A DNA stretch of 53,947 bases, from positions 1 to 53,947 of the IMG/VR virus record IMGVR_UViG_3300031972_000800; one strand, given 5' to 3'. The DNA is from a virus. The notes under the pieces are model-generated. The model did not search any database, was not told the DNA's origin, and saw only the letters and a list, made by a program, of their open reading frames with translations. How positions within the stretch are numbered: position 1 is the first letter of the stretch; each line of letters begins with the position of its first letter. The position numbers were made by a program, and so were the translations under genes. Below are positions 43,633 to 50,951 of this stretch, piece after piece.

Positions 43633-44060
43633 TAATAAAATCCCATCATCTGTGGCATCGATCCGCCATACCCACCATACGGCATAATACCCATTCCATA
43701 ACCGGGCATCATACCACCAAGCTGCTGCGGAGGCTGCATCTGATCCTGAACCGCGTCCTCTAAACTTCCAACCCGTGACTCAATAGGCGCAGACGAATCA
43801 AACATCCCACCACTCGAAACCATAGGACTATCAAACAATCCACCAAACTGACTAGGATCACTCTTGTAATCCTGAACAAAACGCTGACGATCTTCCTTGT
43901 CCATGCCCAAACTCTTGGCAAACTCCTTCGGATCAAACGGATTCCTCGAAGGCTGCTGATAACCACCATACCCAAAAAATCCACCAAGACCACCACCATA
44001 CGAATTAGACCCACCGTAATAGCTACCACCACCGCCTTGATACACCGCAGGACTTCTCAT
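43632..44060 (-). CDS. Gly/Tyr/Met-rich low-complexity protein
   Basis: 142 aa. YQGGGGSYYGGSNSYGGGLG at the start and PGYGMGIMPYGGYGGSMPQM at the end flank a helical middle (KEFAKSLGMDKEDRQRFVQD). Such sticky termini occur in small phage head or fibre proteins. It is coupled with the Pro-rich protein by a one-base overlap. Role unknown. Confidence 0.55.
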   Translation of the reverse strand: MRSPAVYQGGGGSYYGGSNSYGGGLGGFFGYGGYQQPSRNPFDPKEFAKSLGMDKEDRQRFVQDYKSDPSQFGGLFDSPMVSSGGMFDSSAPIESRVGSLEDAVQDQMQPPQQLGGMMPGYGMGIMPYGGYGGSMPQMMGFY

Positions 44061-44095
44061 AACTATCTTCCCCTCACAACAAAGATAAACGCATT

Positions 44096-44665
44096 CTAAC
44101 TAAAATCATACAATGAAGCAACGCCCAGATTCTCAACCGCTCGGCCCAAGGTCCGAGGCCTGATAAACGGACGAGCAGGAATCAATTCAGGATCCGAAAC
44201 AACCGGAATCTCAAAATCAACCGGACGAGCACGAGGACGAACCTCCGCAACCTCAAACTCCCCGTCAGACCGAGGACCACGAGTCGGTCCCAATATGTAA
44301 TCAACATACGAAACCGTCTCACGAGGCAAACCACCACCCTGATCCACACGACCAGGACCAGCGTTGTACGCAGCTAAAGCCTTCTCGTAATTCCCATCAT
44401 ACTTACCCAACATCGCAGATAAATAATCAGCGCCAAATCGTAAACTCTCAACAGGATCCAAACGATCCCTAATAGGACGAACCTCGTACCCAGGATCACG
44501 GGCCGTGTCTGGCATAATCTGAGCTATCCCCAATGCACCCTTCTCACTACGAGCCGTCGAATCAAAACCACTCTCCCGAGAAATCAAACGAACATATATA
44601 TCAGGATCAATACCACGAGACTCCGCCATCGATCTCGCCAACTTCTCCAAATACTCCCGCTCCAT
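44096..44665 (-). CDS. Lytic transglycosylase (SLT family)
   Basis: 189 aa. VRLISRESGFDS places the catalytic Glu at E31; GALGIAQIMP (43-52) and AAYNAGPG (98-105) are the other SLT signatures. It cleaves glycan strands of peptidoglycan and, being encoded in the virion region rather than the lysis cassette, is likely used during entry. The C-terminal 60 residues are an extension without a recognised domain. The ATG at 44665 is shared with the previous stop (TGATG). Confidence 0.9.
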   Translation of the reverse strand: MEREYLEKLARSMAESRGIDPDIYVRLISRESGFDSTARSEKGALGIAQIMPDTARDPGYEVRPIRDRLDPVESLRFGADYLSAMLGKYDGNYEKALAAYNAGPGRVDQGGGLPRETVSYVDYILGPTRGPRSDGEFEVAEVRPRARPVDFEIPVVSDPELIPARPFIRPRTLGRAVENLGVASLYDFS

Positions 44666-45648
44666 CACAAATACTCCCGCTTTAAAGACACAAGTCCCCC
44701 AGTTGAAAACTTCTTAGTAGGAAACATCTTCCTATCAAAATCCATAGGATTTATAAAATCCCTGTTAATCGCAGAGCCAAGTTTTTTCCCCTCCGCAGAC
44801 AAGCGCGTAACTTCCGCTTTCGCATCCTCCGGATCCATATCCCGAAACGAAGAATAACCCGTGCCAAACAAATCCTTATATGCCCGCAATAACTGCTCCG
44901 AATCATCCTGTTCAGGACGAACCTTCCCAGTAACCGGACGAGGACTAGGCAACCTCTTCAATATAGGATCTAATTCCTTCATTAAAGAAACTATCCCCCT
45001 AACATCCGATACCCGCTCTAAATCAGGCAGCATCTTCCCATAACGACCCGTCTCCCCATATGTGAACTCCGTAGGCTCAGGACGCTGCTGAGACTTCATC
45101 GCCTCAGTACGAAGATACTCACTAACTCGATCCACAGTCGGTAACGCAGCTAACTCCTCCTCCGTTATATCCCCGCGCAACGCCGCCAATACCCCCTCGC
45201 GTAACTCAGGACTCTGTAAATCCGAACTCTTCGTCTTCTCAGTAATTACCCCAAAAATTCCCGCTTTAGAAAAAGGGTCCGTGGGTCGCGCATACTCATC
45301 CAAAAAAGGAGGATCAAACAACTCAACAAACTTTTCTTCCTGAGCAGCAGAAATCTGGCCTCTGTTCTGAAAAGGACCACCCGCCTCATCCAAAAGAGCA
45401 CCAACCTTGTCATACGCATCACGACCAAAACGATAAATAAATTCCGCAGGATTGTCGTTGTATAACTGACGTAACTCCATAATTCCTAAATGACGATACT
45501 CATGAGCCTCAACCCCAGGACCATATGGACTTGAACGAAGATCCTCGGGCATCGCTATTATGCCCGTCCTCTGAATTACCTGCGGCTCCATGCGTCCATA
45601 CCTAACCGCGTCACCAGCCCTGCGACCGTACTCCGTTATTGGATCCAT
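44665..45648 (-). CDS. Putative zinc metallopeptidase (HEYRH)
   Basis: 327 aa. GVEAHEYRHLG (46-56) contains an HExxH zinc motif (H49, E50, H53) in a helix, as in zincin metallopeptidases. A clear third ligand is not obvious but Glu/Asp residues follow within 30 residues. The rest is helical and acidic, with a C-terminus KKFSTGGLVSLKREYL. It lies between the polyvalent-type protein and the transglycosylase, consistent with an entry-related function. Catalytic status is inferred. Confidence 0.55.
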   Translation of the reverse strand: MDPITEYGRRAGDAVRYGRMEPQVIQRTGIIAMPEDLRSSPYGPGVEAHEYRHLGIMELRQLYNDNPAEFIYRFGRDAYDKVGALLDEAGGPFQNRGQISAAQEEKFVELFDPPFLDEYARPTDPFSKAGIFGVITEKTKSSDLQSPELREGVLAALRGDITEEELAALPTVDRVSEYLRTEAMKSQQRPEPTEFTYGETGRYGKMLPDLERVSDVRGIVSLMKELDPILKRLPSPRPVTGKVRPEQDDSEQLLRAYKDLFGTGYSSFRDMDPEDAKAEVTRLSAEGKKLGSAINRDFINPMDFDRKMFPTKKFSTGGLVSLKREYL

Positions 45649-47990
45649 CACAAATACTCCCGCTTTAAAGATCCAAGGCCCGTGAACCGAGGATCACGAA
45701 CCATACCCCCATTACGAAACGCAGAAATCCCCGTCTCCCGTAAGGCACGAAGAAAGTTTTCAGTAATCTCGAACCCCGGAACCTCGTGGTAAAAATAGTC
45801 GTCATCGTACCTGTCCCGACCAGCAATGGTTACATTGCCCAACTTCGGCATCTCTAAACCACTGTCCTTCTCTAACTTCGCTAAAATATTCTTAACACGA
45901 CTCGGAACAATCTTATCATAATATTCCCGCTGACCAGACAAATCACCCATCGTCATATCATAAGCCATGTCCCCAGTGCCCAACGTGAAAAACTCCAAAC
46001 CCTCGTTACTCGGTAAAGCAATCTGATCAAAAGCACTCTTAATCGCCATGTCCGTAACACGATTCGTCTTAAATAACTTCCCTAAACCAACATCCTCCGG
46101 AACCTGATACCCCGACTTATACTGAAGATCCGATAAAATACTCGCAGCACGACGCTTCTTGAAACTAGGATTCAAACCATCAAACACTTTTGATAGTTCT
46201 TTCCGCGATGCAGCATCAATATCTGGAAAAACACTTAGTACACCGTCTTGCTCAAAATACTTCTTCTTAACATCCGGTGATAACTGATCAAAAAACTCCA
46301 GCAATACATCACCACGAGCATCACCAACCGACTCCACACTGTTTAACGTCTCCAACATACCCGTCGGTAATGAATCCAAAACATTCCGAGCCTGTACCGC
46401 AGATCGAGAACGCTGCGTAATGTCCGACTGAATCTCCCCCAAATGAAACGATGAAGTACCCTCCAACCCACCATCCTTAGCCACAGGAAACACAGCAGAA
46501 CGATAATGTACAACAGGAACCCCGCTCACCGAACCAAAATGCTCGTCAGCACCCGGCAAACCCCGCGCACCATCATCAAAATTCTGGTTTAACGTTAATA
46601 CCGTCTCCTGATAATCACTCCCGCCCGGAGTGAAATACTGAGGATAAGCAACCCGATCCCCCTTTAAAACATTCACAGCAACCGGATCTTCAACTAACTG
46701 ATCAAAAACCTCATCCAAACTAACCCCGTCAGGAAAACGATTGCGAAGATCCTTCGTCGCTAAACCACGAGCTTCCAACTCCGCGGGCTTTACACCACGG
46801 TTCTCCAACGTCTTCACAAACTGATCAACAGAACCAAACTTCTGTTTCGGAAAATTAGGCAAAACAGGGTCTAAACTATCCCGCAATACCGAATCCTCAA
46901 ACAAACCAAACCGAAAACCCGTCCGATCAAAAGGATTTGTGTCACTAACATTTGCAAAAGGATCCAACGCACCACCCGGAGCAGTAGGCGGCGTATTGTT
47001 CTCCCGAGTAACACTCACCACAAAACCATAGTCCGGATTAAAATAATCATTAATAATCTCAGCTGAAACACCAGCATCTTCCGCTATCCGACGAGCCACC
47101 CTAACCCGGTCCTCAATGTCAATCGTCATTTCACCAAAACGAGCGTCAGCCATACTCATGTCCGGAGAAAACGCCGAAAGTAAATCGTCCTCAAACTCAC
47201 TAGCACCCATAATGTTGGGCAAACCATCCGTCCGCAACTGACGCAATAACGGCTGTAATATATCCATGTCCACAAATCGAGTGCCCGTATCAACATCAGT
47301 CGCCGTCACCGGATCAATTCGAGTAGTAACGGCTAGCTCAACCTGATTCTCGTCCGGTAAAAACTCTTCAGGACGTAAAACAACCTCCATAGTGGCCTCG
47401 TCAGGTCCAATAAACGGATCCATGCCAAACGAATCATCAATAGGAGGTTCAAGATAATCTATCAACGCCATCTCTTCAGTTTGATCGGAACGATCAAATT
47501 CACGATTTAAATAATCGTAATAATCGTTTTCAATCTCATCAGGCATTTGATAGTCAGCTTCAGGAAATTCAAAAGGTGCAAGGGCCTCATCAACATCAAC
47601 AGAAACATCAATCCGAGGCTCCTGCAAAGCCTGCTCCTGCAAAGCCAATAACTCATCTTCCGAATTAGCACGAGCCAACGCCTCCAACTGAGCCTCCGCA
47701 TCAGGGCCCGGACTCAAACCAAACATCTCCATTAAAGCTGCCTTGGCTGGCTGCTTTAAAACTCGACCAGCACCCAAAGTTAAAGCAGGGATTAACGTCT
47801 CTAATCCAGCCTCGATCCGATCTTCTGGCTTCTCGCCCGCCGTGCCAATGCGCCCAGCCGCCTCCATACCACGACGAAGACCCGTCGTCGGAACCAAATT
47901 AGAAACGTCATCCGCTCCAACCGACTGAAACAACGGACGAAGGCCCGGGGGAATATATTGCGTGATCGGTAAAGAAAATCTATCGGCCAT
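45648..47990 (-). CDS. Large polyvalent-type virion protein (LPD-like domain)
   Basis: 780 aa, first gene of the leftward late region. The N-terminal part is acidic and disordered. From about residue 440 the sequence reads YPQYFTPGGSDYQETVLTLN, HFGSVSGVPVVHYRSAVF, FHLGEIQSDI (EIQSD near residue 517) and later EFFTLGTGDMAYDM with QREYYDKIVPSRVKNILAKL. The order (YxETvLxL, HyR, EIQSD, then GQREYYDKIvP) matches the large-polyvalent-protein associated domain described in phage and plasmid polyvalent proteins. These are injected with DNA. C-terminus AFRNGGMVRD and SLKREYL. I start at ATG 47990. Confidence 0.65.
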   Translation of the reverse strand: MADRFSLPITQYIPPGLRPLFQSVGADDVSNLVPTTGLRRGMEAAGRIGTAGEKPEDRIEAGLETLIPALTLGAGRVLKQPAKAALMEMFGLSPGPDAEAQLEALARANSEDELLALQEQALQEPRIDVSVDVDEALAPFEFPEADYQMPDEIENDYYDYLNREFDRSDQTEEMALIDYLEPPIDDSFGMDPFIGPDEATMEVVLRPEEFLPDENQVELAVTTRIDPVTATDVDTGTRFVDMDILQPLLRQLRTDGLPNIMGASEFEDDLLSAFSPDMSMADARFGEMTIDIEDRVRVARRIAEDAGVSAEIINDYFNPDYGFVVSVTRENNTPPTAPGGALDPFANVSDTNPFDRTGFRFGLFEDSVLRDSLDPVLPNFPKQKFGSVDQFVKTLENRGVKPAELEARGLATKDLRNRFPDGVSLDEVFDQLVEDPVAVNVLKGDRVAYPQYFTPGGSDYQETVLTLNQNFDDGARGLPGADEHFGSVSGVPVVHYRSAVFPVAKDGGLEGTSSFHLGEIQSDITQRSRSAVQARNVLDSLPTGMLETLNSVESVGDARGDVLLEFFDQLSPDVKKKYFEQDGVLSVFPDIDAASRKELSKVFDGLNPSFKKRRAASILSDLQYKSGYQVPEDVGLGKLFKTNRVTDMAIKSAFDQIALPSNEGLEFFTLGTGDMAYDMTMGDLSGQREYYDKIVPSRVKNILAKLEKDSGLEMPKLGNVTIAGRDRYDDDYFYHEVPGFEITENFLRALRETGISAFRNGGMVRDPRFTGLGSLKREYL

Positions 47991-48017
47991 CGGTTCTCTC
48001 AATAAAACTCAAATGAA

Positions 48018-48128
48018 ATTATACCCGAAATAATTTAAAAGGGATAGGGGCCTCAAAGGCGGGATTCCCTATAGGGGGAAAACCCGAATGGAATTATTCT
48101 CGAATGAATTTACAAGACCAACATTATA
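48018..48128 (-). promoter_or_regulatory. Candidate late promoter region
   Basis: Two perfect TATAAT hexamers occur on the minus strand (plus-strand ATTATA at 48018-48023 and 48123-48128) within 140 bp upstream of the late operon's first ATG. No good -35 box is visible at 16-18 bp for either, so late transcription may need an activator. A palindrome CCCTATAGGG lies between them at 48067-48076. Confidence 0.4.
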
Positions 48129-48170
48129 CAGACACCAGACGCACCGCACCGCCCAAAACGGGGGGATGGG

Positions 48171-48450
48171 GGTCGCAAGAGTCCCGATCCGTGCACCCAG
48201 ATTTGCCAAAGTAACCCCTAACAACGTAGAGTCGCCTGTTAACCTCGCAAGCTCGGGGCGACGAGAAGAAAAGACAACGGGCCTTCAGCCCGTGCGGTAT
48301 CCGAACCGCAATCGGCCAACGGCTATAGCCCCGTTGGATCAGGCACTTAGAAACAGAGGAACCGTACCGATATGCGCTCTGACCCGCGCCCGATCTATCT
48401 CCACTGTACGGCGATGGCGCACTGCGCCGGGAACATCCTTCAGATGTTCT
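48171..48450. ncRNA. Candidate structured RNA (tandem hairpins)
   Basis: In 280 bases there are at least six hairpins: GTCGCC/GGCGAC (48231-48236 with 48257-48262); ACGGGC-CTTCA-GCCCGT (48277-48293); GCGGT-ATCCGA-ACCGC (48294-48309); CCAACGG/CCGTTGG (48316-48322 with 48331-48337); GGCGC-ACT-GCGCC (48416-48428); GAACATC-CTTCA-GATGTTC (48431-48449). Two share the same CTTCA loop. The first has a second copy at 50.95 kb with a compensatory base change. Strand and boundaries are unknown. Confidence 0.45.
48231..48274 (+). repeat. Covarying hairpin repeat, copy 1
   Basis: A 32-bp unit with arms GTCGCC and GGCGAC enclosing TGTTAACCTCGCAAGCTCGG, followed by a purine tail GAGAAGAAAAGA. The second copy at 50952 has arms GTTGCC and GGCAAC and the same 20-base interior. 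Only the base pair at arm position 3 differs (C-G here, T-A there). Confidence 0.85.
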
Positions 48451-48578
48451 CACGCCTTGTGCACATCGTCGTGCAGCGGAGCCTCTTGAGATCGGTCAGT
48501 CGGATCAGGTGCGCCAGCTATACACACACACATTTTGAATGATACCTCTGGTGTGCCCTTCGTATTTATGCGTCGTCA

Positions 48579-48628
48579 ACCCCATCACGTTTATTGTGTC
48601 CTTGCGGACTCATTCTTTTTGATGGGGT
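48579..48628 (+). ncRNA. Nested stem-loop element
   Basis: Outer stem ACCCCATC (48579-48586) with GATGGGGT (48621-48628) encloses inner hairpin GTCC-TTGC-GGAC (48598-48609). The inner part, together with its left flank TTATTGTGTCCTT, recurs at about 50999-51017. Looks like an RNA element or DNA-binding site; its function is unknown. Confidence 0.4.
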
Positions 48629-48880
48629 CGGAAGGTCACGGTGGACGTTAGGTCATTTGTATTGGACGTAACGTAACCTTGAGGCCCCAACAGATCTCTT
48701 TTGCTCTGGCGGACTTGCGGGCCGTAGTGTCCTCGTCCGGTGAGCAAATATGAGAGGTCAGTCTCAAGTTTACGAAACGTCAAATCCAAAGGACCTTACG
48801 TCAACCGGGACTACCCGAGCGGGGGCGCTCGGCTTCCTTGACCATTCCCTCAACCCAAACAGGAATCAACGGAAAAAAGA

Positions 48881-48932
48881 ATTCCGGGCAACCCTTCTCC
48901 AAGCGTGCTCCGGGCCGCCCGGAATCCTTTTT
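48881..48932 (+). terminator. Rho-independent terminator without an upstream gene
   Basis: ATTCCGGG (48881-48888) pairs with CCCGGAAT (48918-48925) and is followed by CCTTTTT on the plus strand. No protein-coding gene reads into it from the left. So it either ends an untranslated transcript from the hairpin region or insulates the 49-kb cassette from readthrough. Confidence 0.65.
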
Positions 48933-49036
48933 GCATTTAAACTCTGTTAGGGATCTCGGCGCGATAAATTCAAATTGCAAACCGTAGGCATCATCACAAA
49001 TGTGTGGTGTGTAACTCAAATATAGGAAATATCAAC

Positions 49037-49468
49037 ATGGATATCACAGTACTCAGATTGTCAGACGAAGTAAGCGAAATCAACCGGGCTCTGCGCCTCC
49101 TCAACTACGACTGGACAGACTTCGACTGTCAGATCCAAGGTGACGGGACAGGGTTCGACGCACAGCGCGTATGGTTCAAGCTCTACTATCGCGGGCTACC
49201 AACAGGCGACAGCAAGTCAGAAACATGGACGTTCAACTTCGACGGCCAGTACAACCTGCAAGACAACCTGCATCAAGTCACCGAAGCTATCTTGGACTTC
49301 ATTCAGAACCTTCCAACAGGCGACACGCTCAAGCAGCAACACATGGTTCGACTCTTCGAACAAGGTGGTCGCCTAGCCGAAGAGCTCGGGATCGACGAGG
49401 ATTTCATCAACCCGCTGGTCGGGATCATGGAAAAGTTGGCAACCAATGCCATCACTCATCGCAAGTAA
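49037..49468 (+). CDS. Cassette protein 1, unknown
   Basis: 143 aa from ATG 49037 (TAGGAAATATCAAC upstream). MDITVLRLSDEVSEINRALR and QIQGDGTGFDAQRVWFKLYY suggest an alpha/beta protein; the C-terminal RLAEELGIDEDFINPLVGIM is helical. Plus-strand composition is A/C-rich, unlike the T/G-rich rightward genes at 52-54 and 0-9 kb. First gene of the six-gene cassette. No family recognised. Confidence 0.65.
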   Translation: MDITVLRLSDEVSEINRALRLLNYDWTDFDCQIQGDGTGFDAQRVWFKLYYRGLPTGDSKSETWTFNFDGQYNLQDNLHQVTEAILDFIQNLPTGDTLKQQHMVRLFEQGGRLAEELGIDEDFINPLVGIMEKLATNAITHRK

Positions 49469-49511
49469 TTCAACCGGGGGCTGCGGCCCCCACCAACCAC
49501 AGGAGGCGCAC

Positions 49512-49841
49512 ATGCCACACAAACCACCCTTCAGATTCATCTCAGATGCAGCACATGGCTGGCTCGAAGTGTCACGCAATGACCTAGCCGTCATCGGACT
49601 ATCCGAAGCGGACTTCTCAGAGTTCAGCTACAAGCTCGGCGGGATGCTCTACCTCGAAGAAGATTGCGACGCAGCAACGTTCATCGGGACATACGAGGCA
49701 ATCCACGGCCACACGCCGCGCTTCACCGAGCACGATCACGGTAACTGGTCGCGCATTCGTAGCTTCCAACGGATCGAGAATCCCCACTTCACTTGGGAAA
49801 TCGACCAAGCACTTTCCACCATCCAAAACGAAGAGGTATAA
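49512..49841 (+). CDS. Cassette protein 2, unknown
   Basis: 109 aa with a perfect AGGAGG 6 bases before the ATG at 49512. FRFISDAAHGWLEVSRNDLA and VIGLSEADFSEFSYKLGGML recall small phage proteins resembling the ArdA/ArdR-associated DUF type with HGWLEV and EEDCDAATF, but I cannot name it. Acidic. Second of the cassette. Confidence 0.65.
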   Translation: MPHKPPFRFISDAAHGWLEVSRNDLAVIGLSEADFSEFSYKLGGMLYLEEDCDAATFIGTYEAIHGHTPRFTEHDHGNWSRIRSFQRIENPHFTWEIDQALSTIQNEEV

Positions 49842-49844
49842 CTC

Positions 49845-50144
49845 ATGGATAACCCAATCGACGCTTTCATCAACGCCATCGTGGACGGACTCAAGAAGCA
49901 CGAAGGCTTCAAAGAGTTCATCAAAGAGCAAAGCAAGGACAACGGGATCGACTACACCGAACTCAACGAGCGCTTCTGCGACCTGCTTCGGGACAACTCG
50001 TATGAAGTCAACGAGGTCGCACTCGAAGACTTCGACATCGACAACTACAGTTCCGGAATCACTGACATCATCGACAGTCATATCGACGACAAGTTCATGT
50101 CAGATCGCATCAAGAGTCTGGAATGGGAGATCCAAGTAAAATGA
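49845..50144 (+). CDS. Cassette protein 3, acidic helical
   Basis: 99 aa. Very acidic and helical (FINAIVDGLKKHEGFKEFIK, YTELNERFCDLLRDNSYEVN). Short spacer from the previous gene (GAAGAGG upstream) and ATGA overlap with the next. No family recognised. The strong negative charge is compatible with a DNA-mimic or inhibitor, but that is speculation. Confidence 0.6.
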   Translation: MDNPIDAFINAIVDGLKKHEGFKEFIKEQSKDNGIDYTELNERFCDLLRDNSYEVNEVALEDFDIDNYSSGITDIIDSHIDDKFMSDRIKSLEWEIQVK

Positions 50145-50506
50145 GAAAAGAAACGTACAAAATTGCACATGCGTTTCTAACAGGGCGGCCCGCAAAGGCT
50201 GCCCGAACGCATACCGACGGACAAACAGTCTGGCTGCACAACAACCGTATCGCATGGCGCAATAGAGACCATGACGTTTGCTTCACCCTAGCAGGGTGGC
50301 CCACCGTCACAACACGCGAGCGTATCAACGGACTGCTCAACGTCTTCGGACAGTCCAGATGGGGCGTCACCCAGCGCAAGCACGAGCAGTACCTCACCTT
50401 CTACGACCACCTGTCAGGCGTAGAACATCTGGAACCAATAGGCGACAACGAAGTAATCAGCTTCAACTGCCTGCGAACTTTCGAGAAGGAATACAAACTA
50501 TGCTAA
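50141..50506 (+). CDS. Cassette protein 4, unknown
   Basis: 121 aa from ATG 50141, which overlaps the stop of the previous gene. Basic N-terminus MRKETYKIAHAFLTGRPAKA; contains TVWLHNNRIAWRNRDHDVCF then TLAGWPTVTTRERINGLLNV, a beta-hairpin plus helix. The phrase VWLHNNRIAxR..D resembles a small protein common in aquatic phages. No function known. Confidence 0.65.
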   Translation: MRKETYKIAHAFLTGRPAKAARTHTDGQTVWLHNNRIAWRNRDHDVCFTLAGWPTVTTRERINGLLNVFGQSRWGVTQRKHEQYLTFYDHLSGVEHLEPIGDNEVISFNCLRTFEKEYKLC

Positions 50507-50670
50507 CTGAAATCGGACTATTTCGCACACCCGAAGACTGGGATGAAGTAATGCACTGGATCAACCTGCACAACCCAGAGGATCGAGCACACCTCGTTAC
50601 CGCTGCCGCCATGACTTGGAACCTAGCGGCTAAACTCACCGACACACAGAAGGAAACGGAAGATGCCTAA
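50500..50670 (+). CDS. Cassette protein 5, small
   Basis: 56 aa from ATG 50500, overlapping the end of the previous gene and preceded by GAGAAGGA. Reads MLTEIGLFRTPEDWDEVMHW and AHLVTAAAMTWNLAAKLTDT: helical, mildly acidic. Not recognised. Too short for common gene-finder cut-offs but firmly packed between neighbours. Confidence 0.6.
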   Translation: MLTEIGLFRTPEDWDEVMHWINLHNPEDRAHLVTAAAMTWNLAAKLTDTQKETEDA

Positions 50671-50884
50671 ACCAATGTGGGAATGGACACACGACGAGAT
50701 CCGCGAATACTACGACAGCAACCCAGACATGACCATCCTGACATACGCTGGGGCGTTGGGACTAACAGGAGGTGAGCTCAAGGATATCCTGATGACAGAC
50801 GGTAGCGCCGTCGATAAGGAAGAAAAGGCCACCGCAGAAGCAATGTTCGAAACCGAAGCCAGAACAACGCGCAACTACTGGTAA
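50663..50884 (+). CDS. Cassette protein 6, small acidic
   Basis: 73 aa. PMWEWTHDEIREYYDSNPDM then TILTYAGALGLTGGELKDIL reads as two helices around a small loop, somewhat like a HTH (LTYAGALGLTGGELKDIL). Acidic overall. Last gene of the cassette, 8 bases before a strong terminator. Confidence 0.6.
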   Translation: MPKPMWEWTHDEIREYYDSNPDMTILTYAGALGLTGGELKDILMTDGSAVDKEEKATAEAMFETEARTTRNYW

Positions 50885-50892
50885 CTAACACC

Positions 50893-50929
50893 GAAGGATA
50901 CCCGGCTCCTACGTCGCTGGGTATCCTTC
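50893..50929. terminator. Strong bidirectional terminator after the cassette
   Basis: GAAGGATACCC (50893-50903) pairs with GGGTATCCTTC (50919-50929), a perfect 11-bp stem. Downstream is A/T-rich (CATCAAAAAGTTTTAAAA), and it lies between convergent genes (cassette rightward, nuclease/TerS leftward). Confidence 0.85.
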
Positions 50930-50951
50930 TCATCAAAAAGTTTTAAAAGGA

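Larger units (their letters stand above)
48003..49036. other. Hairpin-rich non-coding region between late operon and 49-kb cassette
   Basis: About 1 kb without a credible gene: the longest open frames lack ribosome sites and have biased, Arg/Cys/His-rich translations. It holds the late promoter region at its left end, a dense hairpin block (48171-48450), a nested stem (48579-48628), and a terminator at its right end (48881-48932). The stretch 48171-48450 looks more GC-rich than the phage average. I see no tRNA. It is the largest gene-free stretch of the genome. Confidence 0.75.

Noticed and set aside
48067-48087. T7-like promoter (CTATAGGGGGA)
   Set aside because: Only the initiation part resembles a T7-type promoter; the upstream recognition part is missing and no phage RNA polymerase is encoded.
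48264-48350. tRNA
   Set aside because: Hairpins do not form a cloverleaf and no T-loop GGTTCGAATCC-like segment is present on either strand.
48088-48489. 133-residue open frame in the hairpin region
   Set aside because: No ribosome site, biased composition (Arg, Thr, Pro), overlapping antisense frame of similar quality; hairpins explain the sequence better.
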